Part shown: positions 7,599 to 15,397 of the stretch, one piece after another
Numbering within the stretch: the first letter of the stretch is position 1
Layout: the number at the start of each line of letters is the position of its first letter
NCBI RefSeq assembly: GCF_022399565.1
Contig: NZ_JAJTUT010000003.1
Coordinates: 1 to 64,000 of the forward strand
Source: Flavobacterium algicola
GTDB taxonomy: Bacteria; Bacteroidota; Bacteroidia; Flavobacteriales; Flavobacteriaceae
Direction: 5' to 3'
Length of the DNA: 64,000 nucleotides
The notes under the pieces: model-generated
The model's input: the letters and a program-made list of their open reading frames with translations, nothing else
Databases searched by the model: none
What the model was told of the DNA's origin: nothing
Program-made: the position numbers and the translations under genes

Positions 7599-8102
7599 CT
7601 ACAATTTAAAACCGTAAGCCAAACGTAATGCAATTTGATTGGTGTCGTATTCAGTATATCCTTCATATCTTACACTCACATCAACATATTTTGTAGCATA
7701 TCCAATTCCTGGAGCATACAGGTAAGTGTGCTGGTTTGACTTGTTAGTTACAGCAAAAGCTCCACCAACTTCACCCAAAACGTAAAAACGATCTTCCCAT
7801 ACAAAAGCTTTGAAACCAGCTTTTACAGGTATTATACCAAGATCAGGACGATCATTGCTTATAAAAAGATTTGTGAATCCTGTAGTCAAAATCAAAGAAG
7901 TTTGTTTTGATAAATCGTATTGTAACCTTGCGTCTGCTCCCACAGCATAGTTGTAAAAATCTTCATCTGTTGGTGCTCCTACATTCAAACCAAATCCTAA
8001 ACGGAAGTTTTGATCATAATTCGATTTTTTTTGTGCAAATGTTGTAGCACTCATAAATAGTACGCATGCTAATAAAACTAGGTTTTTGATTTTTGACGTC
8101 AT
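7599..8102 (-). CDS. Small outer-membrane beta-barrel-like exported protein
   Basis: From the ATG at 8102 the protein is 167 residues. A clear signal peptide (Lys-rich start, hydrophobic core, ATTFAQ end) is followed by alternating polar/apolar strands rich in Gly, Tyr and Phe, ending in LRLAYGFKL. The aromatic, strand-like end fits an outer-membrane barrel of about eight strands (OmpW/OmpA-like or the 'outer membrane beta-barrel' family). The longer upstream frame adds 21 residues before the signal peptide and is unlikely. Function unknown. It converges on lpxK across a shared terminator. Confidence 0.78.
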   Translation of the reverse strand: MTSKIKNLVLLACVLFMSATTFAQKKSNYDQNFRLGFGLNVGAPTDEDFYNYAVGADARLQYDLSKQTSLILTTGFTNLFISNDRPDLGIIPVKAGFKAFVWEDRFYVLGEVGGAFAVTNKSNQHTYLYAPGIGYATKYVDVSVRYEGYTEYDTNQIALRLAYGFKL

Positions 8103-8286
8103 TTTAATAATTTTTAATTTAATAATAATTTTAATCCTTGTTAACAATATTGATGCCACAGTCAATAATGTGTCAACAAAAGTATTGCTTTGATTAAACG
8201 TAATGTTATACGATTTATTAGAATTGTTATAGAATTTATAGATTGTAAGAATGATTGCTCATGTTGACTTATAAAATGGTTCAAAC

Positions 8287-8318
8287 TTGAATAAATTAAA
8301 AGCATCTACTTACCTTTG
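8287..8318 (+). promoter_or_regulatory. Promoter of the MATE gene
   Basis: A TTG at 8287-8289 lies 21 bp before TACCTTTG (8311-8318), a good TAnnTTTG -7 element. The TTG inside it (8316) is the nominal start of the longest frame but is better read as promoter sequence. Confidence 0.6.
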
Positions 8319-8339
8319 CAAACTCAAAAAAAATCACAA

Positions 8340-9719
8340 GTGACTTTATCAATTTACACTAAAGAATTCTCATATAATTTTAAATTGGCCTACCCTATTA
8401 TTATAGGTATGCTAGGGCATACCATTGTTGGTATTGTCGACAATGTGATGGTGGGGCGTATTGGCCCTACGGAATTAGCCGCCGCATCTCTGGCTAATAG
8501 TTTGGTTTTTGTAGCAATGTCATTAGGAATAGGTTTCTCTACTGCGATTACCCCTATGGCAGCTTCAGCAGATGGTAAAAAAGATATTCCAGCGGGGAGA
8601 AATGCTTTTCATCACGGACTGTATTTGTGCACAATATTGGGGTTATTACTTTTTGGAGTTATTTTAATAGCTAAGCCATTTATTGGGATGATGGGACAGC
8701 CAGATAATGTAGTGGCATTGGCTCGCCCCTTTATGGATATTGTGGCCTTTTCTCTAGTGCCATTAATTATTTTCCAAGGGTATAAACAATTTGCAGATGG
8801 AATGAGTGAAACAAAATATTCAATGTGGGCAACACTTCTGGGTAATGTTGTTAATATTGTTCTTAATTATGTGCTTATTTATGGTATTTGGATTTTTCCA
8901 GAAATGGGTTTCATAGGTGCCGCAGTAGGAACCTTAGTTTCTAGATTTGTGATGCTAGGATATATGCATTATAAAATGAAGAAGAACGTAAAATTTCATC
9001 CATTTTTTGAAGGTTTTTCGATAAAGAAAATTCAAAGGTCTATTAACATAGAAATTGTAAAGCTCGGTGCACCTTCAGCGATGCAAATGTTTTTTGAAGT
9101 AGGTTTGTTTACTGGAGCAGTATGGCTCTCTGGTCGATTGGGGATAGCGAATCAAGCTGCTAATCAGATTGCACTAAGCCTAGCTTCGTTTACTTTTATG
9201 TTTGCAATGGGATTAAGTGTTGCAGCAACGATACGTGTAGGGAATCAAAAAGGTTTGGGAGATTATAAGAAACTTAGAATTGCAGCACTTTCAATATTTC
9301 TGCTGGCTATTTTACTCGAAATAGTATTTGCAATCGTATTTATATTATTTCACGATTACTTACCATTATGGTTTATTGACCAAAATAATTTGGCTGATTT
9401 AGTAAAAAATACTGAGGTGGTGAAAATAGCTTCTCAGCTTTTGCTTGTTGCAGCTATATTTCAGATATCTGATGGAATACAAGTGGTGATGCTTGGCGCT
9501 TTACGTGGCCTACAAGATGTAAAAATCCCGATGTATATTACTTTTATTGCCTATTGGGTAGTTGGTTTTCCCGTTTGTATCTGGTTGGGATTGTTTACAG
9601 ACTTAAAGGCAGCTGGTATATGGATTGGACTTTTGGCGGGTTTAACAACTGCGGCTATATTTTTGTATCTTCGCTTTAATTATTTAACTAAAAAATTGAT
9701 TACAAATCAATACGATTAA
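8340..9719 (+). CDS. MATE family efflux transporter
   Basis: MATE exporters use Na+ or H+ gradients to pump cationic drugs and metabolites across the inner membrane. From GTG at 8340 the protein is 459 residues, with about 12 membrane segments in two MatE halves. Family patterns include the early PIIIGMLGHTIVGIVDNVMVG helix, GPTELAAASLANS in the first half, and the matching GIANQAANQIALSLASF block in the second. The frame is open to a TTG at 8316, but that codon sits inside the -7 promoter element, so GTG 8340 is preferred. Subtype (NorM or DinF) and substrate are not determined. Confidence 0.9.
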   Translation: MTLSIYTKEFSYNFKLAYPIIIGMLGHTIVGIVDNVMVGRIGPTELAAASLANSLVFVAMSLGIGFSTAITPMAASADGKKDIPAGRNAFHHGLYLCTILGLLLFGVILIAKPFIGMMGQPDNVVALARPFMDIVAFSLVPLIIFQGYKQFADGMSETKYSMWATLLGNVVNIVLNYVLIYGIWIFPEMGFIGAAVGTLVSRFVMLGYMHYKMKKNVKFHPFFEGFSIKKIQRSINIEIVKLGAPSAMQMFFEVGLFTGAVWLSGRLGIANQAANQIALSLASFTFMFAMGLSVAATIRVGNQKGLGDYKKLRIAALSIFLLAILLEIVFAIVFILFHDYLPLWFIDQNNLADLVKNTEVVKIASQLLLVAAIFQISDGIQVVMLGALRGLQDVKIPMYITFIAYWVVGFPVCIWLGLFTDLKAAGIWIGLLAGLTTAAIFLYLRFNYLTKKLITNQYD

Positions 9720-9770
9720 TAAGCTGCTTTTTAAATTAAAAATATTAATACATAACTTATAACGCTGATA

Positions 9771-10001
9771 ATGGAATTACCAAAATTTTTATTAGGTGAC
9801 AATACAGATTGTCCAGAAGATATTTTTATCATTCACTTAGATTATCCACGATTCATTATTAACTTAAAAGATGATGAAGTAGAATTTATAGAAGAAGCAG
9901 AAGATCTTGACGAAGCGGAATTAAATGTAGAAATGGAAGGCTTAATCGAAGCTGCAAATTCATTCTATGACCGTGAGATGGAACGCTACGAGAAAGAGTA
10001 G
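9771..10001 (+). CDS. Small acidic protein, conserved-hypothetical type
   Basis: A 76-residue protein with many Glu and Asp and a strongly negative charge. Residues 1-40 look like short beta strands (IFIIHLDYPRFIINL) and 41-76 like an acidic helix. No signal peptide or membrane segment. It starts 51 bp after the MATE gene and is followed by a good terminator, so it is probably cotranscribed. I believe close homologs exist across Flavobacteriaceae as hypothetical proteins, but no function is recognised. The even coding pattern and terminator support it as real. Confidence 0.75.
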   Translation: MELPKFLLGDNTDCPEDIFIIHLDYPRFIINLKDDEVEFIEEAEDLDEAELNVEMEGLIEAANSFYDREMERYEKE

Positions 10002-10020
10002 TAAATTATTCAAGAAAAAA

Positions 10021-10056
10021 AGAAAGCACAAATCGGAAATGGTTTGTGCTTTTTTC
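10021..10056 (+). terminator. Intrinsic terminator after the small acidic gene
   Basis: AAAGCACAAA (10023-10032) pairs with TTTGTGCTTT (10043-10052), followed by T-rich sequence. Confidence 0.88.
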
Positions 10057-10216
10057 GTTTATTTCTCGTGAGGAATTAGTTCACTATAGCCTTATCTACG
10101 CAGGATATTGGTCAATATTGTTTTTAGTATATTTAGTTACTTATTTAATTTTTCTTCAAATGAAAGAAGTCGCGGGGAGAGTTGTTGACTTTAATTGTTG
10201 ATGGTGAATTAAAGCG

Positions 10217-10254
10217 CAAAAAAAAATCCGATTCACTTTCGTAAATCGGATTTT
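10217..10254 (-). terminator. Intrinsic terminator after lpdA
   Basis: Read on the minus strand, AAATCCGATT pairs with AATCGGATTT (10224-10233 with 10244-10253) and is followed by a long T-run. It ends lpdA and could act in both directions. Confidence 0.88.
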
Positions 10255-10276
10255 TATATATTTAAAAGAGATGATC

Positions 10277-11665
10277 TTATAAGTGAATTACTTCTCCGTA
10301 AGCATCTGCAACAGCTTCCATAACCGCTTCACTCATTGTTGGGTGAGGGTGAATAGATTTTAATATTTCATGACCAGTAGTTTCTAGCTTACGTGCTACG
10401 ACTGCTTCTGCGATCATATCTGTAACACCAGCACCAATCATGTGGCATCCTAACCATTCTCCGTATTTAGCATCAAAGATAACTTTTACAAATCCGTCAG
10501 AATTTCCAGAAGCTTGCGCTTTTCCAGAAGCTGAGAATGGGAACTTACCAATTTTTAAGTCGTATCCTTTTTCTTTTGCTTGTTTTTCAGTCATACCAAC
10601 TGAAGCAATTTCTGGAGTAGCATAAGTACATCCCGGTACGTTTCCGTAGTCGATTGGATCTACATGCATTCCAGCAATTTTCTCTACACAGTTGATTCCT
10701 TCTGCAGAAGCAACGTGAGCTAAAGCTTGCCCTGGCGTTACATCACCAATTGCATAATAACCTGGGATATTTGTAACGTTGTATGCGTTTACCAAGATTT
10801 TATCTCTATCGGTTACAATACCTACTTCTTCAAGTCCAATATTTTCGATGTTTGTTTTGATTCCTACAGCAGACAATAAAATGTCAGCTTCAAGAACTAC
10901 TTCACCTTTAGCCGTTTTAACAAAGGCTTTAACTCCTTTTCCAGTTGTGTCAATGCGCTCAACAGAAGAGTTAACCATTACATCAATTCCAGATTTTTTC
11001 AAAGATTTCTCCATTTGCTTAGAAATATCTTCATCTTCAACAGGAACAACATTTGGCATGAATTCTACAATAGTCACTTTAGTTCCCATTGAATTGTAAA
11101 AATGAGCAAATTCAACTCCAATTGCACCAGAACCTACAACAATCATAGACTCAGGTTGTTTTGGTAATGACATTGCTTGACGGTAACCAATTACTTTTTC
11201 ACCATCTTGAGGCAAGTTTGGCAACTCACGAGAGCGAGCTCCTGTAGCAATAATTATATGGTCAGCACTGTATTCAGTTACTTTATTATCTTTATCAGTA
11301 ACATCAATTTTTTTACCTGGTTTGATTTTTCCAAAACCGAGTATAACATCAATTTTGTTTTTCTTCATCAAGAAAGTAACTCCTTTACTCATTCCCGAGG
11401 CAACACCACGACTACGTTGAATAACGGCAGGAAAGTCTTTGTCAAAAGAAGATACAGTCAAACCGTAATCAGAAGCGTGTTTTAAGTAATCAAATACTTG
11501 AGCAGATTTTAATAATGCTTTTGTTGGGATACAACCCCAGTTCAAACAAATCCCTCCAAGACTTTCTTTCTCAATTACAGCTACTTTAAAACCTAACTGT
11601 GACGCTCTAATGGCTGTTACATATCCCCCAGGACCGCTTCCTAAAACTATGATGTCGTACTTCAT
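10277..11665 (-). CDS. lpdA: Dihydrolipoyl dehydrogenase (E3)
   Basis: E3 reoxidises dihydrolipoamide on the 2-oxoacid dehydrogenase and glycine cleavage complexes, with FAD and NAD+. The 462-residue protein has the N-terminal FAD Rossmann motif GSGPGG (10-15), the redox pair Cys40/Cys45 in GGICLNWGCIPTKALL, the NAD motif GSGAIGVEF, a second FAD motif AIGD, and the dimer-domain HPHPTMSEA with the catalytic His. All catalytic residues are present. It is a single-gene unit with its own terminator. A perfect 12-bp palindrome lies about 80 bp upstream at 11747-11758. Confidence 0.96.
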   Translation of the reverse strand: MKYDIIVLGSGPGGYVTAIRASQLGFKVAVIEKESLGGICLNWGCIPTKALLKSAQVFDYLKHASDYGLTVSSFDKDFPAVIQRSRGVASGMSKGVTFLMKKNKIDVILGFGKIKPGKKIDVTDKDNKVTEYSADHIIIATGARSRELPNLPQDGEKVIGYRQAMSLPKQPESMIVVGSGAIGVEFAHFYNSMGTKVTIVEFMPNVVPVEDEDISKQMEKSLKKSGIDVMVNSSVERIDTTGKGVKAFVKTAKGEVVLEADILLSAVGIKTNIENIGLEEVGIVTDRDKILVNAYNVTNIPGYYAIGDVTPGQALAHVASAEGINCVEKIAGMHVDPIDYGNVPGCTYATPEIASVGMTEKQAKEKGYDLKIGKFPFSASGKAQASGNSDGFVKVIFDAKYGEWLGCHMIGAGVTDMIAEAVVARKLETTGHEILKSIHPHPTMSEAVMEAVADAYGEVIHL

Positions 11666-11746
11666 TTTTTTTGCTATTTTATATTTTAATGCTAAAGATC
11701 AACTTGCTAAGTCAACTGATTTTTGAATTTCATAATAACAATTGAA

Positions 11747-11758
11747 TCGCAATTGCGA
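11747..11758. promoter_or_regulatory. Perfect 12-bp palindrome upstream of lpdA, possible operator
   Basis: TCGCAATTGCGA is a perfect palindrome about 80 bp upstream of the lpdA start. On the minus strand it overlaps the end of TAATTTCG, a one-mismatch fit to the -7 consensus. Position and symmetry suit a dimeric regulator site, but only one copy was noticed. Confidence 0.3.
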
Positions 11759-11956
11759 AATTACGGATTTATTTTAAAAGATGATTTAAAACTTTATTGA
11801 ATTACTAATATAAAGGGTTATTTCACAGAGATTGTTAGGAAAGTGAAATTTATACGTTTCATGCTATCGCTTTCAAATTTTTAAAAGAATGGATTAATCA
11901 CTTTAGTGTGACAATTAGTATGATGTTTTATGATTTGTAAAAGCACTTCATTTAAT

Positions 11957-13711
11957 CTAATTGGCTACTGTAAATTGAGAGTCATATAAGTTCTTGTAAT
12001 AACCAGTTGCTTTTTCTATTAATTCTTGGTGTGTACCTTGTTCTACAATCAAACCCTGATCCATTACAACAATTTTATCAGCATTAACTATGGTTGCGAG
12101 ACGGTGTGCAATTACAATTGATGTTCTGCCTTTTGTAATAGTTTCCGTTGCACGCTGAATCAATTCTTCAGAATAAGTATCTATCGATGAAGTTGCCTCA
12201 TCTAAAATTAAGATACTAGGATTACTTACATAAGCGCGCAAGAACGCAATCAATTGGCGTTGCCCCGACGATAACATTACGCCTCTCTCTTTTACATCAA
12301 AATCGTAATTATCAGGAAGACTCATAATAAATTCGTGTACTCCAATTTCCTTGGCTGCTTTATACACATCATCTCTAGTAATCTCGGGATTGTTAAGAGT
12401 GATATTGTTGTAAATTGTATCTGCAAACAAGAATACATCTTGCAGAACAACAGCAATTTGCTTGCGTAAAGAACTTAATGTATAGTTTTCTATATTTCTA
12501 TTATCGATAAAAATAGATCCTTCATTAATTTCGTAAAAACGATTTAGTAGATTAATGATCGTTGATTTACCAGCACCAGTAGAACCTACAATAGCTACGG
12601 TATCACCAGCATTTACTTCTAGATTGATTCCTTTAATAACTTCTTCATTTGGAATATAACCAAAACGTACATCTTTAAACGAAATATTTCCGTTGAAAAC
12701 CGGTGCTTCAAGCGTTCCCGTATCTTGAGTCTGATCTTGCGTATCCAAAATTTCGAACACACGATTTGCAGCAATCATACCCAGTTGCATCTCGTTAAAT
12801 TTATCTGCAATTTGTCGCAAAGGGTTAAATAACATTCCAATAAACATAGTGTAAGAGAAAAGATCTCCAAAAGTAGTAAATGTATCCCCATTAAGGATTT
12901 TAAGTCCGCCGTAAAGCACTACAAATCCTAACGCTAATGATGAAATAATATCAGCTATAGGGAAGAAAATGGAGTTATATAAAATGGTTTTTATCCAGGC
13001 TGTTTTATGTTTGTGATTGATGTTTTTGAATTTCTCTGACTCGATATTTTCGCGGTTAAAGAGTTGCACAATCTTCATGCCTGTTACGCGCTCTTGTACA
13101 AAAGTATTCATGTTGGAGATTTCGTTACGTACTTCTTCAAAAGCCACCTGCATTTTGCGCTGAAAGATACGAGTAAAAAACACCAAGATAGGCATAGCAA
13201 TTATTACAATCCATGTCAGTTTCCAATTCATGTAGAGCATAAAACCAAGTACGACAACCATCTTCATCAAATCACTAATGATCATAAAAAGACCTTGACT
13301 GAAAATACGCGCAATTGCTTCGATGTCAGATACAGAACGAGTTACCAGCTGCCCTACAGGGACCAAATCAAAGTATTTCATTCTAAAACTCAAAATATGT
13401 TTGAAAAGTTTAATACGAATATCTTTCACGATATCTTGCCCCAACCAGTTGGCCCAATACACAAAATAGAATTGTGAAAACACCTCCAAGAGCAACACTA
13501 TTCCCATCAATGTTATGTAGCCTAAAAGTCCATTTGCATCTTCGGTTTGAATGTAGCCATCTACCGTTTGCTTTAATAAATACGGACGCAATGCCGCAAA
13601 AATAGATAGTGAAACTGCAAATACAACCACGCCATTAAAGCGCATTTTATAAGGTTTGGTATATTGTAATATTCTTTTGAATAATCGTATGTCGAATGCT
13701 TTTGCTTTCAT
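11957..13711 (-). CDS. ABC exporter, fused permease and ATPase (MsbA-like)
   Basis: A 584-residue half-transporter that would work as a homodimer. Residues of about 20-310 hold six membrane helices (type I ABC exporter fold). The ATPase half has Walker A GSTGAGKST near 376-384, a Q-loop VLQDVFLFADT, the signature LSSGQRQL, Walker B ILILDEATSSID and the H-loop AHRLATI. All catalytic motifs are intact. Such proteins export lipids, peptides or drugs; the substrate is unknown. The gene follows truA on the same strand, separated by a hairpin element at 13768-13846. Confidence 0.92.
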   Translation of the reverse strand: MKAKAFDIRLFKRILQYTKPYKMRFNGVVVFAVSLSIFAALRPYLLKQTVDGYIQTEDANGLLGYITLMGIVLLLEVFSQFYFVYWANWLGQDIVKDIRIKLFKHILSFRMKYFDLVPVGQLVTRSVSDIEAIARIFSQGLFMIISDLMKMVVVLGFMLYMNWKLTWIVIIAMPILVFFTRIFQRKMQVAFEEVRNEISNMNTFVQERVTGMKIVQLFNRENIESEKFKNINHKHKTAWIKTILYNSIFFPIADIISSLALGFVVLYGGLKILNGDTFTTFGDLFSYTMFIGMLFNPLRQIADKFNEMQLGMIAANRVFEILDTQDQTQDTGTLEAPVFNGNISFKDVRFGYIPNEEVIKGINLEVNAGDTVAIVGSTGAGKSTIINLLNRFYEINEGSIFIDNRNIENYTLSSLRKQIAVVLQDVFLFADTIYNNITLNNPEITRDDVYKAAKEIGVHEFIMSLPDNYDFDVKERGVMLSSGQRQLIAFLRAYVSNPSILILDEATSSIDTYSEELIQRATETITKGRTSIVIAHRLATIVNADKIVVMDQGLIVEQGTHQELIEKATGYYKNLYDSQFTVAN

Positions 13712-13767
13712 TTTATATGCTATTTAGTTCCGTGTTTTTTGGAGCTAATTATTGATTTATTTCATTA

Positions 13768-13846
13768 ACGTTTTGTCCTGCTATCTGTTTCAATCTTTTT
13801 ATCTCAAAAAAAATAGAGATAAAAAGGATTTCCACGCCTATCAGGG
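13768..13846 (-). repeat. Structured intergenic element between truA and the ABC exporter (element C)
   Basis: On the minus strand the unit runs from GCCCTGATAG just after the truA stop to GATAGCAGGAC. It has a long stem in which about 13 bp at 13793-13805 pair with 13816-13829 (TCTTTTTATCTC with GAGATAAAAAGGA, one G-T pair or bulge). From memory this pattern is a frequent intergenic repeat in Flavobacterium genomes. Its stem matches that inside copy A (6091-6122). No long U-run follows, so a terminator role is possible but weak. Confidence 0.55.
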
Positions 13847-14617
13847 CTATAGATTGGTATTTATTTTCAAAAATGCATTTTCATCCAAGTAAGGATAAAC
13901 AATTTTGGTTAAGTAAAGTCCGTGTGCAGGTACCGAAGTTCCTGCCTTGTCTCTACTCTTACTTATTATGATATTCTCAAAATCATCGAGATTTATTTTA
14001 TTCATCCCTACATTGACCAATGTTCCTACAATAGCTCGAACCATATTACGCAAAAATCGATTGGCGGAAATAGTAAAAACGAGATGATCTCCCAGTTTTT
14101 GCCATTTTGCCTCAAAAATGGTACAATCAAAAGTGTTAACATCTGTATTCACTTTTGAGAAACATTGAAAATCGGTATGATTAAGAAGAATTTTTGATGC
14201 TTCATTCATTAAATCAATGTCCAAACTTTGATTAAGGTACCAACTTTGATCTTGCAAAAAAACATCTTTTACAGTATTGATATGATATTGATACGTTCTC
14301 TTGGTCGCATCGAAGCGACAATGCGCTTCATCTGCCACGGTAATGATGTCATAAATTGCAATGTCTTTGGGTAGAAGGGAATTGAGTTTGTAGATTAATT
14401 TTGGAATGTCGATCTCTTTATTGTAATCAAAATGAGCAAACATTTCACGTGCATGTACACCGGTATCCGTACGTCCTGCACCCATAGCATTGATTGGAGT
14501 ATTTAATATTACTGAGGCAGCATTGTTCAATGTTTCTTGTACTGACGCTGCGTTGGGCTGATATTGCCAACCATGGTAAGGTGATCCGTTATAAGCTAAT
14601 TTTATAAAATATCTCAA
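13847..14617 (-). CDS. truA: tRNA pseudouridine(38-40) synthase
   Basis: TruA converts uridines 38-40 in the anticodon arm of tRNAs to pseudouridine. The 256-residue protein has the N-terminal FIKLAYNGSPYHGWQYQ motif, the catalytic Asp51 in GAGRTDTGVHA, and the C-terminal NRFLRNMVRAIVGTL block. Length is normal. The start is supported by the -7 element 29 bases upstream. The stop codon directly abuts a structured repeat. Confidence 0.95.
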   Translation of the reverse strand: MRYFIKLAYNGSPYHGWQYQPNAASVQETLNNAASVILNTPINAMGAGRTDTGVHAREMFAHFDYNKEIDIPKLIYKLNSLLPKDIAIYDIITVADEAHCRFDATKRTYQYHINTVKDVFLQDQSWYLNQSLDIDLMNEASKILLNHTDFQCFSKVNTDVNTFDCTIFEAKWQKLGDHLVFTISANRFLRNMVRAIVGTLVNVGMNKINLDDFENIIISKSRDKAGTSVPAHGLYLTKIVYPYLDENAFLKINTNL

Positions 14618-14645
14618 GACTTTGTTATCGCAAATTTCTAAAGCT

Positions 14646-14653
14646 CAAAGGTA
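14646..14653 (-). promoter_or_regulatory. -7 element of truA (TACCTTTG)
   Basis: On the minus strand TACCTTTG fits TAnnTTTG and lies 29 bases before the truA start codon. A -33 box at the usual spacing is not clear. Confidence 0.5.
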
Positions 14654-14713
14654 CAAAGTTTTTGTGTTGTGAAAAGGTTAAAAGTTTAATCAAAAAGCTA
14701 AATATTCTTAGTT

Positions 14714-14757
14714 TACAGGCCTGCGTTAGTGATAGTGACAATGGGTTGCGGCGAAAT
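14714..14757. repeat. Possible degenerate fragment of the GCGT...GATAG intergenic repeat
   Basis: The string TGCGTTAGTGATAGTG followed by GCGGCGAAATAG resembles one end of Flavobacterium intergenic repeats as I remember them. It lies between the divergent truA and phosphodiesterase genes. No matching other end was found. Confidence 0.25.
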
Positions 14758-14842
14758 AGAAGTACTACACATAGAGGTAAAAAGGCTCTGTACTTGCAAA
14801 GTTAACTGGGCCCATTTGTTTATTGGAAGCAAGCCTTAAAGA

Positions 14843-14874
14843 TTGTTTTTCTACTACTAATCTTTGTATCTTTG
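14843..14874 (+). promoter_or_regulatory. Promoter of the phosphodiesterase gene
   Basis: TTG at 14843-14845 and TATCTTTG at 14867-14874 are separated by 21 bp, close to the Bacteroidota -33/-7 pattern. The start codon at 14892 lies 17 bases further on, so the nominal upstream start at 14823 would lie before the promoter and is rejected. Confidence 0.6.
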
Positions 14875-14891
14875 ACTTTTTAAAATTGAAA

Positions 14892-15389
14892 ATGAAGAAG
14901 ATTTTACTGCTTTCGGATACGCACAGTCATATTGATGATACGATTTTGAAATATGTAGAGCAAGCTGATGAAGTCTGGCATGCCGGAGATATCGGTGACT
15001 TGGCGGTTACGGATGTTTTGAAAAAACGCAAACCTTTGCGAGCAGTATATGGTAATATTGACGATGCTACAGCTAGATTAGAATTTCCATTAAATGACCG
15101 TTTTATGTGTGAAGGTGTGGATGTTTGGATTACGCACATTGGTGGTTATCCGGGCAAGTACAATCCTAATATTCGCAACGAGTTAACAACGAATCCGCCA
15201 AAATTATTTATTTGCGGACACTCTCATATTTTAAAAGTTCAGTTTGATAAAAAGCTTGATTTACTGCACATGAATCCTGGAGCTTGTGGTAAAAGTGGTT
15301 TTCATCAAGTGCGAACTATGTTGCGTTTTGTAATCGATGGAGATAAGATAAAAGATTTGGAGATTATCGAAATCGAAAAAAGAGCTTAA
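14892..15389 (+). CDS. YfcE/MJ0936-family metallophosphoesterase
   Basis: From the ATG at 14892 the protein is 165 residues. The metal-binding motifs of the calcineurin-like phosphoesterase fold appear in order: SDTHSH near residue 8, GDIGD, GNIDD and GHSHI near the C-terminus. YfcE-type enzymes hydrolyse phosphodiesters with Mn2+ in the cytoplasm; the natural substrate is not settled. A longer frame begins at 14823, but promoter position and the family's usual start both support the shorter protein. Confidence 0.9.
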   Translation: MKKILLLSDTHSHIDDTILKYVEQADEVWHAGDIGDLAVTDVLKKRKPLRAVYGNIDDATARLEFPLNDRFMCEGVDVWITHIGGYPGKYNPNIRNELTTNPPKLFICGHSHILKVQFDKKLDLLHMNPGACGKSGFHQVRTMLRFVIDGDKIKDLEIIEIEKRA

Positions 15390-15397
15390 TTTTACAC

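Noticed and set aside
8316..8339. 8 extra N-terminal residues for the MATE protein
   Set aside because: The TTG start is part of the TACCTTTG promoter element; GTG at 8340 fits family starts better.
13064..13477. A 137-residue plus-strand frame inside the ABC exporter gene
   Set aside because: It is a shadow of the minus-strand exporter, whose motifs are all intact.
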